This document shows positions 53,941 to 64,000 of a stretch of 64,000 nucleotides of DNA, piece by piece. Every line of letters begins with the position of its first letter. Position 1 is the first letter of the stretch. A model generated the notes under the pieces. That model had not been told where the DNA came from and made no database searches. It saw only the letters and a list, made by a program, of their open reading frames with translations. A program made the translations under genes and the position numbers. The DNA comes from Gracilariopsis chorda (Eukaryota; Rhodophyta; Florideophyceae; Gracilariales; Gracilariaceae). The stretch spans positions 186,001 through 250,000 of the forward strand of contig NBIV01000017.1 in NCBI GenBank assembly GCA_003194525.1. Direction: 5' to 3'.

Positions 53941-55176
53941 ATGGCCAGTGAGTTTGCAGTGACACTTCTCCAACTCACAATGAAAGTCAAGAACATTTTC
54001 AACCCAGCAGTTAACCTTGACAATCCCGCAGCAATCGCTAAGTTTGTTCAAAAACTTGATCTTGACAACGGCCAGCTCTCTAGCATTGCGCACCTAGTGC
54101 GTGGCGACTTTGCCCAAATAGATGCACTGGCCTCCTATATTCACAGCATTACGGGCAAAGATACCGCTGCCCCACACGATACCAGCGAAACGTCTCAAGC
54201 AAACACTACCACCAAGGAAGCTACCACCAACGAATGCCCATCGACGGTTTCTTACGCGCAAGTAGTAGAACAGCACCTGCCTAAGAAGGCTACCCCCAGG
54301 CCGTCTAGGCTTCCAATCTGCGAACCAAACTACTCTCCGGGAGAAAACTACTTTGACTCTCAGGCCTTTACCCTATCTAAAAAAGGGCGAACTCGTATAT
54401 ACCGCGCCGAAATGGAAACCGTCAGCCACGAACCGAAAGCCTTCGCCTTGCTTCAAACCTCAGCTGACCACGACGCCCTGAAGAACCCATTTAGCATAAC
54501 CAGGTGCCTGGCCGAAGCAGTCATCAGGCAGCCACTGACGCTAGTCAAGTCACCAGACCCCCGCAAATTCCTCATCCACGCACACAAAAGTGCAGTACCA
54601 TTCATTGCGCCGGCCTATAAACGTTTTTATAAGACAGCTTTACGAAAGTGTGGCGTATCAAGGCTCCAAAAAGTCAACGTCACTGCAGTTAGCGACATTT
54701 TGGACCTTTTCCCGCAATCGTCAGCTACAGTGGACCTAATGAACTTCACGTTTAAACTGCGTGATGAAATTAAACGACTCGAATCCCCCGATACCACCTG
54801 CAGGCCACGGTACTACTTCGCAGAATCGCTGAGTGAACACGAGAAGAGCTGCTTCGAAGCGTTAAAGCATAGGAATCCGTCTTGCGATCTGAGCCCCATG
54901 CTGCCGAAAGGACCCCGTGCCCAGGCACGCAACAATGGTGATGAGGAGACACGATCCACGCACATACTCCACCACCGGGTTAATCCATCCCCCGAAACCA
55001 TTATAACCCCACACGAAACGAACGTAAAACAACATGCTACGCCTTTAAACCAGTCAAACGAGTTCCCTACGGCTACCGTGCCCTCTCCTGTGACGCCACA
55101 AACGATCGCTCAATCATCCAACAACACCGTTCCAATGGATGTGGCCAGCCCAAGCGACGTACAGAATTCGTCTTAG
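53941..55176 (+). CDS. Non-LTR retrotransposon ORF1-like N-terminal region
   Basis: 411 aa from an ATG at 53941, uninterrupted. It is Ser/Thr/Pro/His-rich with a structured centre (about 170-300: FSITRCLAEAVIRQPLTLVK, then VPFIAPAYKRFYKTALRKCG). I recognise no named domain. It ends at TAG 55174-55176. The RT frame opens 36 bp later in the same frame, so this is either a true ORF1 or the N-terminal part of one long ORF cut by a nonsense codon. Confidence 0.6.
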   Translation: MASEFAVTLLQLTMKVKNIFNPAVNLDNPAAIAKFVQKLDLDNGQLSSIAHLVRGDFAQIDALASYIHSITGKDTAAPHDTSETSQANTTTKEATTNECPSTVSYAQVVEQHLPKKATPRPSRLPICEPNYSPGENYFDSQAFTLSKKGRTRIYRAEMETVSHEPKAFALLQTSADHDALKNPFSITRCLAEAVIRQPLTLVKSPDPRKFLIHAHKSAVPFIAPAYKRFYKTALRKCGVSRLQKVNVTAVSDILDLFPQSSATVDLMNFTFKLRDEIKRLESPDTTCRPRYYFAESLSEHEKSCFEALKHRNPSCDLSPMLPKGPRAQARNNGDEETRSTHILHHRVNPSPETIITPHETNVKQHATPLNQSNEFPTATVPSPVTPQTIAQSSNNTVPMDVASPSDVQNSS

Positions 55177-55212
55177 AAAGAGAGAAAACCCGCTTTACCA
55201 ACTACCACCAGA

Positions 55213-58098
55213 ATGCCTGTGCAACTTACAGTTGGCGACTGCCCCCCGATTACCACGATCCTAAACCTCCGCGTACCGACCGTCGAGTTTGTTCCACGAA
55301 GCCTACGCCTCCCATACATTGAGCTGTACTACCACCTTCTGAACAACTCTAACACAGCCCGCTCTGAAGCACTTAAGCTTCACACTTTAGCGCGCATCCT
55401 TGCGACACCGAAGCTAGTAGTTCGCAAGAATGGGCGCGGCGAACCAAGAAACCGCAACTCTTTTTCTCTCCAGCGCTCGATCAAACGTCGTATCTGCATG
55501 GCAATGGCAGGTGAATAGAACACGCTTTTGGATGATGCACGAGTTGCCCACCTTCGTTCCGACTCTGCTCAATCACACAGTAGCTCCCCCCAGCAGAAGG
55601 CACGTAAAGCCTTCTTGGCAGGTGAATATTCAAAAGCCTGTGCCCTGCTAACGACAGAAACCCTGCCAGTGCCTCCCTCGCACCAAGCGGAAGACAAATT
55701 AACGGCACTCCACCCGACCCCTACACTCCCAATTCAGCACTCTACAGTAAGAAGCCTCCCACCCCTGCTCGTTAAAGAAGCAAAAGTGAGGCAAACCTTA
55801 CGTCACATGCCAACAACCTCCTCTCCCAGACCCGATGGCATGAGGCCTGTTTTCCTCAAGTAATTTGCAACCACTCCAGGAGGCCAACGGCCAGACCGCC
55901 CGATCCTATGTCAGGTCACCACATTCGTGAACAAAATAGTGGCAGGAAACTTACAGCCGGCTGCAGCGACATGGTTTGCAACAGGGACCTTAATCGTAAT
56001 CCCCAAACCCAACTCCATGAGACTCAGACCACTGGCTATAGGACTGGTATGGAGACGGTTTGTCGCGAGACTCTTAGCCGCTTCAGTTTCCCACGCCCCG
56101 GAAGTGCAATCATACCTACGCCCCAATCAGCTCGGGGTTGGTACCACTTGTGGAGCAGAGGCAATTGATCACATTCTCAGAGCAGTCACAGACAAGTTGC
56201 GTCGAGAAGACTTGGTGATGCTTACCATTGACGCCAGGAATGCGTTCAATTCAATAGAACGAGGGAAGCTCCTGCAGGCCGCAACAACCCATTGTCCTGG
56301 AATTTCTCGGTTCGTCCACTTCCGTACCAGCACCCCATCACGCTGCACTTTGGAGACTTTGCAATCTATAGCAAGCAGGGAACACAACAGGGAGACCCAC
56401 TAAGTCCTCTGTTATTTGCGCTCACACTTCACCCACTGGTCCTGCTCCTCCAGGAGCATGTCAAAGCAATACTCAACCTTTTCTACGCAGACGACCACAA
56501 CGTTCTTATCCGCCGGGATGATGCAGCTCCATTCCTGACGGCTCTGTTACAGGAGGGGACGAAGATCGGTTTCGTCCCAAGCATGCAGAAAACCAAAACC
56601 TGGTGGTGGGGAGCGCCAATAATCGCCGACTTCACTGCTCAAATCACTAATGAACGCGCCATTTCAATACTTGGGACATTATTCGTCCACGGCAATGCGG
56701 TCCGCGACATCTTAGCTTCTAAACGACAAAATCAGACATCACTGATGGAGGTGCTTGCTAGTCTCAACGGTACCAACATGGCCCTTACTCTTCTCCGCTT
56801 TTGCGCAAGCGCATGCAAAGTAGTATACACTCTTCGAGCTACTCCGCCGCATATTACCATTGCTGAAGCCGACTTTCGACAAGCAGCAGCAAGGAGTGTT
56901 CCAGGCCATCCACAGCAGTGTCTCAACCCAAGGGTGGCACCATGCATGCTTACCTTTCTCCAAAGGTGGATTGAGACTTACACGAGCAGCCTGGTTGTGA
57001 ACGTCAGCGTATGTGCCTTCCTTCATGGCAGCGTGGTCAATCATCAACAGCTCCATAAGCAATGCAATTCAAAGATACAATCTGGTGCCGTCTCACTTCA
57101 CACGTCTGCCACAACTAGCCAGTACAATACCAACTTCGTTTTCCTTGGGCCAGGATTTCACAGTCGACAACCTCACCGCAAAGGCGGAGCAGACCGGTTG
57201 CATTCCTCGCTTACAGCACCAATACAAAGATGCATTCGTTGCAAGGCTCTCAAAAACCTAAATGCCCTCCCCCACATCACACACATCAGCCACCAAACGG
57301 CAAAGAGCACGTCTACTTTCCACCTCATTGCCGGAAGCTTCATTATGCTTCACGTGCTTTATCCATCCGACACAAAGCCCATCTCCACCTCCGGAGATTT
57401 TTAAGACGATGATTGACCTGCGCCTGGGCGAGAAATTGTTCAGTGGCTCAACTCCTTGCCTCCTCTGCGCTGCGGCAAACTACGCCGTGGTTCCGCCTCT
57501 TGATGAACATGGCTATCACGCTATGGTTTGCACCGTCGGCTTAGGGGCCACCCGCCGCCACAATGCACTGCAGAATGTGCTTTTTGCCGTCCTGAAACAA
57601 TCCCCACTTTGCCTACATGTCACCGGAGAGTTGACCTTCCCATCGCAGCAACATTTGCCCGAAGTCCAGCAACAGCGTATGGATCTTCTCATCGACGATA
57701 CACGGTTCAATAGAAGACCAGTGCGGCTCGATATTACGGTAGTTAGCCCTCACAACGACTCCTTCTTGACGTATGCGTCAAAAGAAGCCGCAGGGGCCGC
57801 GAGACCAGCAGAAGCCCAGAAACGGACGAAATACGACGCTTTGTGCGCGACAAACGGAACTAGCTTCAATCCTATCGGTTTCGACGTACAGGGAGGCGCC
57901 GGTCCTGCTGGTAAGCTCTTTTTCCGGCGACTTGCGGAGTACACAAGCAGCGTACGCGGGTCAAAACCAGGGACGGAGTACCACACCATCCTCCTGCGCG
58001 TGGAAAGGACGGTCCTACAACTGACAGCAGCTGCAGTGAACCGACGCCTCCTTAGCTCCCCCCAGGGACCCACCGGAACCCCTGCTCACCCCGTGTAA
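55213..58098 (+). pseudogene. Non-LTR retrotransposon RT with zinc finger and restriction-like endonuclease
   Basis: RT motifs are RPLAIGLVWRRFVARLLAAS, QLGVGTTCGAEAIDHILRAV, LTIDARNAFNSIER, GTQQGDPLSPLLFALTLHP and the active site FYADDHNVLI. Stops occur at 55516 (TAG), 55861 (TAA) and about 57259 (TAA). The frame changes near 56320 and again near 57000. The C-terminal module is intact (57262-58098). It has a CCHC finger (CLLC..HGYHAMVC), then RMDLLIDD, VRLDITVVSP and KYDALC, a PD-(D/E)XK layout as in R2/CRE-type elements. It ends PIGFDVQGG. AATAAA at 58117-58122 follows the stop. Intact relatives copy themselves by target-primed reverse transcription. Confidence 0.8.
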
Positions 58099-58175
58099 GG
58101 ACATCCTAAAATCAGAAATAAAGGCTTTCGTTTGTTCCTTCTACCGGCCACTCATTTTTTCTGAGGTATGATGAT

Positions 58176-60664
58176 TTGACTTTCACCACTCGCCCTGTAA
58201 CACCTGCGTGTCTCTCTCGCTATATTACTATCTTACTCACGTTACTGACATTCTTTTCTACGCCCAAACGTTGGGCTGTGTTTCTCTTGCTGGGATTGTA
58301 CGGATTGTGTTTCATGTCGAGAAACCAACAGCTTCCGACGCAAGAATCGTCAGTTTCGCAGCCGTTGTCTAAGGGCCGACGGACAAGTTGGTGGACTGAA
58401 GAGTGCTTCGAAATCGACCGCACGTCACTGGGCCCAGACAGTACTTTACAAACGCGCACTACCTACAAGAACTGCACGTAAGATTCATTGCCAAAAACAC
58501 CCAACGCGATACAGCTGGGCAGGCACCTACTAGAATGTAGTGAGACCCCGAAAGCTGTTAAAGAGCGTCTCATAGAAGTGAAGCACTTTGCTGAACACTA
58601 TAGAAGAATGAGTGGGACGTCTTTTTGTTTTGGTGTTCCGCAAACGCTTGTGCGGAAAGTCAGACGCCGTTTCACAAGAGAAGCTCAAAGCGCGATTGGA
58701 ACAATTGGTACGGAAAGCAAAGAGTCAAGACCGAGAAGAGGGAAAGGGAGGAAATGGATTCTCAAAGTGATGATTGTTTTGATAAAGTATCAAAGCTAAA
58801 AGAGCTAATCGCATCCTTCATTATTAACCATATGCTTCCGTTTTCGGTTTTGAGCAGGAACCCAGGAGAAGATGAGTTCTTTCAGATTCTGAAGCTCTTG
58901 AACCCCGCCATCGTGGCAGACGTACCGAGCGTGCATAAGATCGGAGCTGAATATATAAAGTCGTACTACAAAGCGATGTTTATTCGTGTGAAGAGCTCAA
59001 TTTCGGCCAAGCTGTCTACGTCTTATGGTACACTGATTTTTGACGGATGGACTGACGGAAGTTCTGAGAATGTTCTTAATTTTATGCTTTGAAGCACAGG
59101 TATTGATCGCGCAAGGCAAATTTTCTTCTTACATTCGATCTATACCGGGTCTAGTAAGTGAGATGCAAACTTTTATGCTGCGCGTGTGACAAGCACAATG
59201 GCTGATATCGGCGATATACGAAGGATATGCGGGACTACCAGCGAGAATGCAAGTGTTTGTGTGAGCGCTGAGGAGAAGATGGCGCAGATGTTCAACTTTT
59301 TGACACCTAACCAGGACCATACCCACCTCGCAAACCTTTTAATGCAAGACATTGGTGGCTTGCAGTGGATTAGGGAGATATTGAAAATTGTGTCGGAGCT
59401 TGTTAGCGATCTTTGCAATAGGCCAAAGCTCTATTTTCGGTTCAAAGAATTGCAAGAAGCTCACAATGCATCGCTTCGAAACTGTAAGTATCGGGCTGGT
59501 ACGGAAGAATATGACCAATACATGCGTCTTTTGCCTCCTTGCTTCGCAGTGTTGCCTGTCAAACAGGCATGTACTAGGTTAGCTAGTTCTGAGGCCATGC
59601 TCGAGTCGCTTTTGCGCAGCAAAGAGGTGTACAAAAAGCTCGTGGAGTATCCTGACTTCTCGGGAAATCTATTTGGAACTCGTAATGACGCTCGAAGAGC
59701 AGTGTTCTACTCTGCTGTAGCTGATGACAGCTTATGCGAGAAGTTTATCGATATTTATCATATTCTCAGAGTCGTCTGCCAGTACTTAAGGTACTTCGAT
59801 GACGAGTCTTCTGATATCTCTGAAGTATTCCCCTTTACACGAGATTTGCAGCAAAAAATAACGCAGCTTCCTGTTACCCCTTTTCTCACAGACGCAAGGA
59901 AACAGGAAGTTCTGAATGTCTACCAAGCTAGAGGTGAAGGAAGAGGGCGTCAAATACCGCTTTTGGCGTCCTTGCACTACGTTGCCTATGCATTGGATAT
60001 TCGCAGCTTTGATGAGGACATTTCATGTCATTATGGTGATGAAATGGCTTATATGCAGAATTTTGTCCACTCGGACGTATTCCCAGCATCTCAGAAGCTG
60101 GGAAGCGCGGGAGGGGAGACGGGAGCCGTACAAAACGTATACGAGGACTTTGCATAAGCTCGTCTGGATTGGGAAAACCAAGCGAAAGACGAAAATGCGC
60201 GACTTTTCTTTCTTGCCTATCAGAATATGCCTGTGGTTTATGGGCTTCATTATAAGGAAAGGCCTTTGCTTCGAACGTTCGCGTTAAGAATTTTGGGCGT
60301 AAGTCCTTCTTCATTCTCTGTAGAGAGGAGCTTCAGCTTGCAATCTGGAGTACGCACTTCCGTCTGCAACCGCCTTCATCCCGAAAATATCAAGAAGATG
60401 ATCTTCTGTGCGCTCAACACGGGTTTTCACAACAGGAGAAAGGTAACTTTGGTTACTGCTGCTAGGAAATATCAGAAGATTGTGCAGTCATCGGTCAACC
60501 CAGGCGAAAATGTGTCACAAGGAGCCAGCACTGACTTAGACTTTGATGGGGGTGAACTACCGGAAGGAGAAGAGTTGGAGGGCGAGCTGGAATGGGAGGA
60601 TGTGAACGACGCTACTCTGTCGCTGATAGATTCTACGGTGATGGATACCCTTCTTGGGGAGTAA
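58176..60664 (+). pseudogene. hAT-family transposase relic
   Basis: A BED-finger-like start is split across two frames (58176-58481 and 58488-58620: SWWTEECFEI, then LGRHLLECSETPKAVKERL). Next is a DUF659-type core with TLIFDGWTDGSSENVLNFM (to 59092) that ends in a TGA. 59186-60157 continues in another frame (ANLLMQDIGGLQWIREILKI, then RNDARRAVFYSA). 60227-60664 holds the hAT dimerisation domain (LLRTFALRILGVSPSSFSVE, then SVCNRLHPENIKKMIF) and an acidic tail. The order matches hAT transposases, which cut and paste 8-bp-duplicating elements. At least three frame changes make it inactive. Confidence 0.85.
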
Positions 60665-60740
60665 GACTAGACGTGCATCCATTAGCTTGAGACATTGTTC
60701 TAGTTTCGAACAAAGGGAACTGCCTATATTCAATGTGTAA

Positions 60741-61214
60741 ATGCTTGAGAGTTTTGTTTCGTCATCTCTGTCTACAGTTGCCTGCTCCAATCTTCGAATT
60801 GCAGAGCGTGCCGTAGATGCGTCCATTACACATATTGAGGATTTTGGTCTGCGTGCAATAGTGCTAACGGGAGATGATATTGTATCGATTGGTTTCAGTG
60901 GCAACCATCGAGCAGATATTTTGTTACAACGACCAAGTCCAGTAGCCTCTGCAGAACGAAACGCACAAGAGACACGCCGTATACTTGAACATGCGCAGCA
61001 CAGACAAAAAGAATAAGAGCGCAAGCGAAAGGAAGCAGAACGCATGCTAAAAGAGGGGGAACGCTTGCGAAAAGAGGAAGACTGCATGCGCATGGATGTT
61101 AAAAGGGAAGCAGAGACTGAAAGGCCAAAAGAAAAGCGTCCTGAAGAGAAAATTCGGTACGATAGGAAACTCACACAGCCTCCCCGTCTCCATCCTTCAT
61201 CCAGTTCACATTAA
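60741..61214 (+). pseudogene. Coiled-coil ORF relic of unknown element
   Basis: The plus strand reads a folded segment (RAIVLTGDDIVSIGFSGNHR) and then a Glu/Arg/Lys heptad-like helix (ERNAQETRRILEHAQHRQKE, one TAA at 61014-61016, then ERKRKEAERMLKEGERLRKE). It lies between the hAT relic and an RNase H fragment. Its owner is unclear: possibly an accessory ORF of a retroelement, or a broken host gene. The opposite-strand ORF is Ser-rich and looks like its shadow. Confidence 0.35.
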
Positions 61215-61511
61215 TCACGTGAATGGTCCCAGAATTTGATCCTGCGAGTTGGCAGATATGAGGGCCAGGAAAGCGACTGCTCAAGCAGGGAAGCAGTGCA
61301 ATGGGATGAAGGTTGGGTAGCAGGAACAGCACACTACCTCTCGTACTCAGAACAGAAAGACCCGTGCGTTGACAAGTTTAGAGATAGACAGAACAAAGAG
61401 CTAACCCTGTGGATCCATTCTGACGATGATTTCAAGATGGCCTACAGTGTAGAAGGAGAAGAAAGCACGACGCTTCGAGACTCAGATGGTCACTGCCTCT
61501 AGTTTTGACGT

Positions 61512-61965
61512 TTGCAAGCAGGAAAGGTTGGAGCTGGTGCATATGAAATATGGAAAAAAGGAGACCTCGGCACGCAACACGACGTGGTTCCCGCCGGAGT
61601 GAACATCTGTTCATATACAGCTGAAGCGCGTGCACTGCTAACAGCGATTGAAAAAGTCGAAACAGAAGAGGAGAAGACGATTCAGATCTTCATCGACTCT
61701 CTCGCGCTTATAGAGGCGCTGCAGGGAAATCTGCGGGAGCAGAGCTCAATCGTACCACAGTTAGCTGCAAAACTCTACCGAGTGAGCATGAACTGCACCG
61801 TCTACATTATTTGGGTACCGAGCTACTGTTGTGTGTAGGAAAACGAAGGTGTCGACAAACTCGCAAAATCTGGGCTCAAGATTCCGCTTCGGCAGCAAAT
61901 GAACATTCCGGTTGATTTTGCAGATTTGAAAGCGCTACTAACTGTGAGAACTAGAAACACATGAC
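61512..61965 (+). pseudogene. RNase H domain relic
   Basis: Reads KVGAGAYEIWKKGD, then YTAEARALLTAIE (catalytic Glu), FIDSLALIEAL (catalytic Asp) and WVPSYCCV. A TAG at 61836-61838 follows, then ENEGVDKLAK, the last box (NExxDxLA). The first Asp box lies upstream in another frame or is lost. This RNase H type is the tail domain of some non-LTR retrotransposons or a free-standing RNase H1-like copy. Upstream ORF 61236-61502 has no recognised domain. Confidence 0.6.
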
Positions 61966-62551
61966 TAGAAATTATTTGAGTTTGTAGACTAAAGCAAAAA
62001 ACTGGAAAATATTTGCAGTTTTTGAGTAGGTTTTTACATCACGTTGGGGGCTTCATCTGATGCCTGTTGGCTTGCATTGCAAGCAATGCAGCTTTCTTGT
62101 CAGTACCATTTTTAATGAATACAGTCATGGGGGTTGCAAAAAGTGTGTCTACCTTGCTACTTTTTCGCCAAAACTTTGACAAGAAGTCCTTCTTGTCAAA
62201 GTCACGGAAATACATTTTGCACAGGTCCGTGAAGTCTCCTGAGCGGAATAAATTTTTGGAATATGAGTTTCGCGGTGGTGAACCATGTCACGCTGGGTGT
62301 CACAAAACCTAAGAAACGGGAACATAAGACGTCAACCTCCTCAGTAGACCTAGAATCTAAAATCCAGTATTCTACGCAGATTGAACAGTAGCCCGAATTC
62401 TAGTTTGCACTAAAAAACTTCATAAATGGAATGGCTACCCACAACATCTCCAAAACACTTTGTTTGTAGTACAACCTTTGTTCAACTCTGCAAAGCTCAT
62501 CTCTTCTTTCTTGGCGAGTTACCTACCGGACACCATGATTTGTAAGTGGAA

Positions 62552-63016
62552 GTGGCATAACCAGCCCTCCTCGTGGCACCGAGTGGGCATAGCCCACCTA
62601 GTGCTACAGCGAACAAAGCAGAGGTGGTTTAATCGCCTTTTTCATGACTTCCAGCGGGCATGACCCACTGGACGCCATGGATAGTAAGTGCACGTGGCAT
62701 AATCAGCCCTCCTCGTTGCACCGAGTGGGCACAGCCTACTCGGTGCCACAGCAAACAGAGCCGAGGTGGTTTAGCCGCCCTCGCCATGATGTCCAGCGGG
62801 CATATCCCAATGGAAGCCATGGATTGTAGGTGGAGGTTGCATAACCCGCCTTCCTCGTGGCACCGAGTGGTCAGAGCCTACTCGGTGCCACAACTTACAG
62901 AGCAGAAGTGGTTTAACGGCCTTGGCCATGACATGCAGTGGGCACAACCCGCTAGAAGCCACGGATTGGAGTTCGAAGTGGCATAATCAGCCCTCCTTGT
63001 GGCACCGAGTGGGCTT
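62552..63016. repeat. Tandem satellite, 142-bp unit, about 3.3 copies, hairpin-rich
   Basis: The landmark GTGGCATAA (or variant) recurs at 62552, 62694, 62836 and 62978, exactly 142 bp apart. Each unit has several stem-loops. The clearest is GTGGCACCGAGT, loop GGGCACAGCC or variant, ACTCGGTGCCAC; the third unit has 12 perfect bp in this stem. A second is CCAGCGGGCATGACCCACTGG. The loop core GGCACAGCC is the reverse complement of the GGCTGTGCC core of the 114-bp satellite near 22 kb. Nothing in the array looks coding. Confidence 0.85.
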
Positions 63017-64000
63017 TTGCTTCTTGGTGATCTTTGTAAATCTTAGTCTTTCTAGTTAGAATATTATAAGTATTAAATGTGGACTGATTATCAAAATGTA
63101 ATGATATTGTGGGTGTTGTGTGGAAACTATTGTATACTTTGCACAAAAGGTAAACGTTAGCTTCTTTTCAGTATAGCAGATATGGATTAAAGTCCTACTT
63201 GAAGGTTAACGTCCTGATTGAATCCGTCAATAGCTGCTTTCTATTGTTCAATACCTCCGTCTTCGATGATCCGTAAGATAACTGGACCGAACTCTGATAC
63301 TAGTTCCATAGGAAACCCATTTCTATCCCCGTACCCATGGCGTTCCATATTCTAAGATAATCGTAGTAGCTTTGAAAGATGTTGATAAAGGAAGTCTTTG
63401 TGTTTGGTACATGTTAGAAATTTACATGTGTATAGAGACTCAACTTATACAATCCATTTTACAGTTCAAACTAGCAAAATAACGAGTCTGGGCGATTATT
63501 TTCACAGTGTGAACCTTTTTCGAACCCATGTGTGAAACCTCCAGTGGGTGCAATTAATTTATCTACATGGTTTTCAGTCAACGGATAGATTGCTTACTGG
63601 AGATAAATCACAGTCAACGTAGTTGTTACTGAAAGTTTGTTAAGCTTCTCTGGGCAATGTTGTTCTGGCTGGATTTCGAGTTATAATCTATTCTTACAAT
63701 TTGCTTTCGACGGCAGAAATTCTTTAGAAAGTAGCTTTTGGGCACTTTTTGAGGTCATTTCAACACCCCACTCTTAATGATTTGCTCATGTATGAGGGGG
63801 GTGTTGTTGACTGATGGGAGGCATTGCGGAACAAAATCGCTTTGCACGCCCCAGTTTGCGCATGCAAAACGCCCATTTTGCGCAACGCCTCCCTACCGTT
63901 TAAAACATTCAGCAGCAGCAGCAAAGCTTGGTGCTTACTGGCTGGCACTCCCATAATGACTGCAGTCCCAGCCACTTACACAAAGCAACGTGTCGCGCTT
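63017..64000. other. Right end of window, no gene recognised
   Basis: AT-rich to about 63720, then more mixed. A 71-codon minus ORF (63760-63975) has no recognisable family. GCGCAACGCCTCCC facing GGGAGGCATTGCGGAAC (63811-63895) forms an inverted repeat of about 15 bp. Confidence 0.4.

Noticed and set aside
60557-61174. 205-codon minus ORF
   Set aside because: Ser/Arg-rich shadow of the plus-strand charged coiled-coil.

Overview
The window is nuclear DNA of a eukaryote. The gene set shows this directly: an ER-lumen Hsp70 tail ending in KDEL, ribosomal protein eL13, a mitochondrial ADP/ATP carrier, an SNF1/CIPK-like kinase, a SARNP/Tho1-type mRNA-export protein and a PRRC2/MOS1-like RGG protein. 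Coding genes appear as single uninterrupted reading frames (up to 1528 codons), so the genome is intron-poor. Dense intronless genes next to a transposon-packed block fit a multicellular red alga (florideophyte type, Chondrus- or Gracilaria-like). That assignment is inference from architecture and gene flavour, not proof. I found no rRNA, no convincing tRNA and no CRISPR array.

Region 1 (1-18.6 kb) is a gene island. In order: the 3' end of an ER Hsp70 (+), a SAP30BP/HCNGP-like gene (-), an unrecognised 383-aa gene (+), a SARNP/Tho1-like gene (+), eL13 (-) head-to-head with the ADP/ATP carrier (+), a 1528-aa PRRC2/MOS1-like gene (-), a poorly resolved 2-kb gap, a compact protein kinase (-) and a three-TM membrane protein (-). 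Two neighbouring genes, SARNP-like and PRRC2/MOS1-like, belong to families tied to mRNP export or translation.

Region 2 (19-63 kb) is almost entirely mobile DNA. In order: a pogo/Tc1-like DNA transposon with clear ends, TA duplication and one in-frame stop (18,969-21,121); a 114-bp hairpin satellite (about 21,800-22,600); a Crypton-like pair made of a GCR1_C-like protein and a separate tyrosine recombinase (22,870-25,162); a GC-rich minus-strand ORF region; a decayed MULE (28.3-31.6 kb, -); a 5'-truncated Ty3 chromovirus with a 3' LTR (31.6-about 36 kb, +); a second, decayed Ty3 element on the minus strand whose protease gene is split by about 9 kb of other transposons (37.4-51.7 kb). The DNA inside that split is a PIF/Harbinger element (about 41.42-44.02 kb) and a Helitron (about 44.07-48.7 kb). 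Further right are a non-LTR retrotransposon with a C-terminal restriction-like endonuclease (53.9-58.1 kb), a hAT relic (58.2-60.7 kb), an RNase H relic (61.2-61.95 kb) and a second, 142-bp hairpin satellite (62,552-63,016).

The most unusual signal is the pair of satellites. Both are chains of stem-loops whose stems change in a compensating way between units. Both keep a common loop core, GGCTGTGCC in one array and its reverse complement GGCACAGCC in the other. The split Crypton and the nested Ty3/Harbinger/Helitron stack come next in interest.
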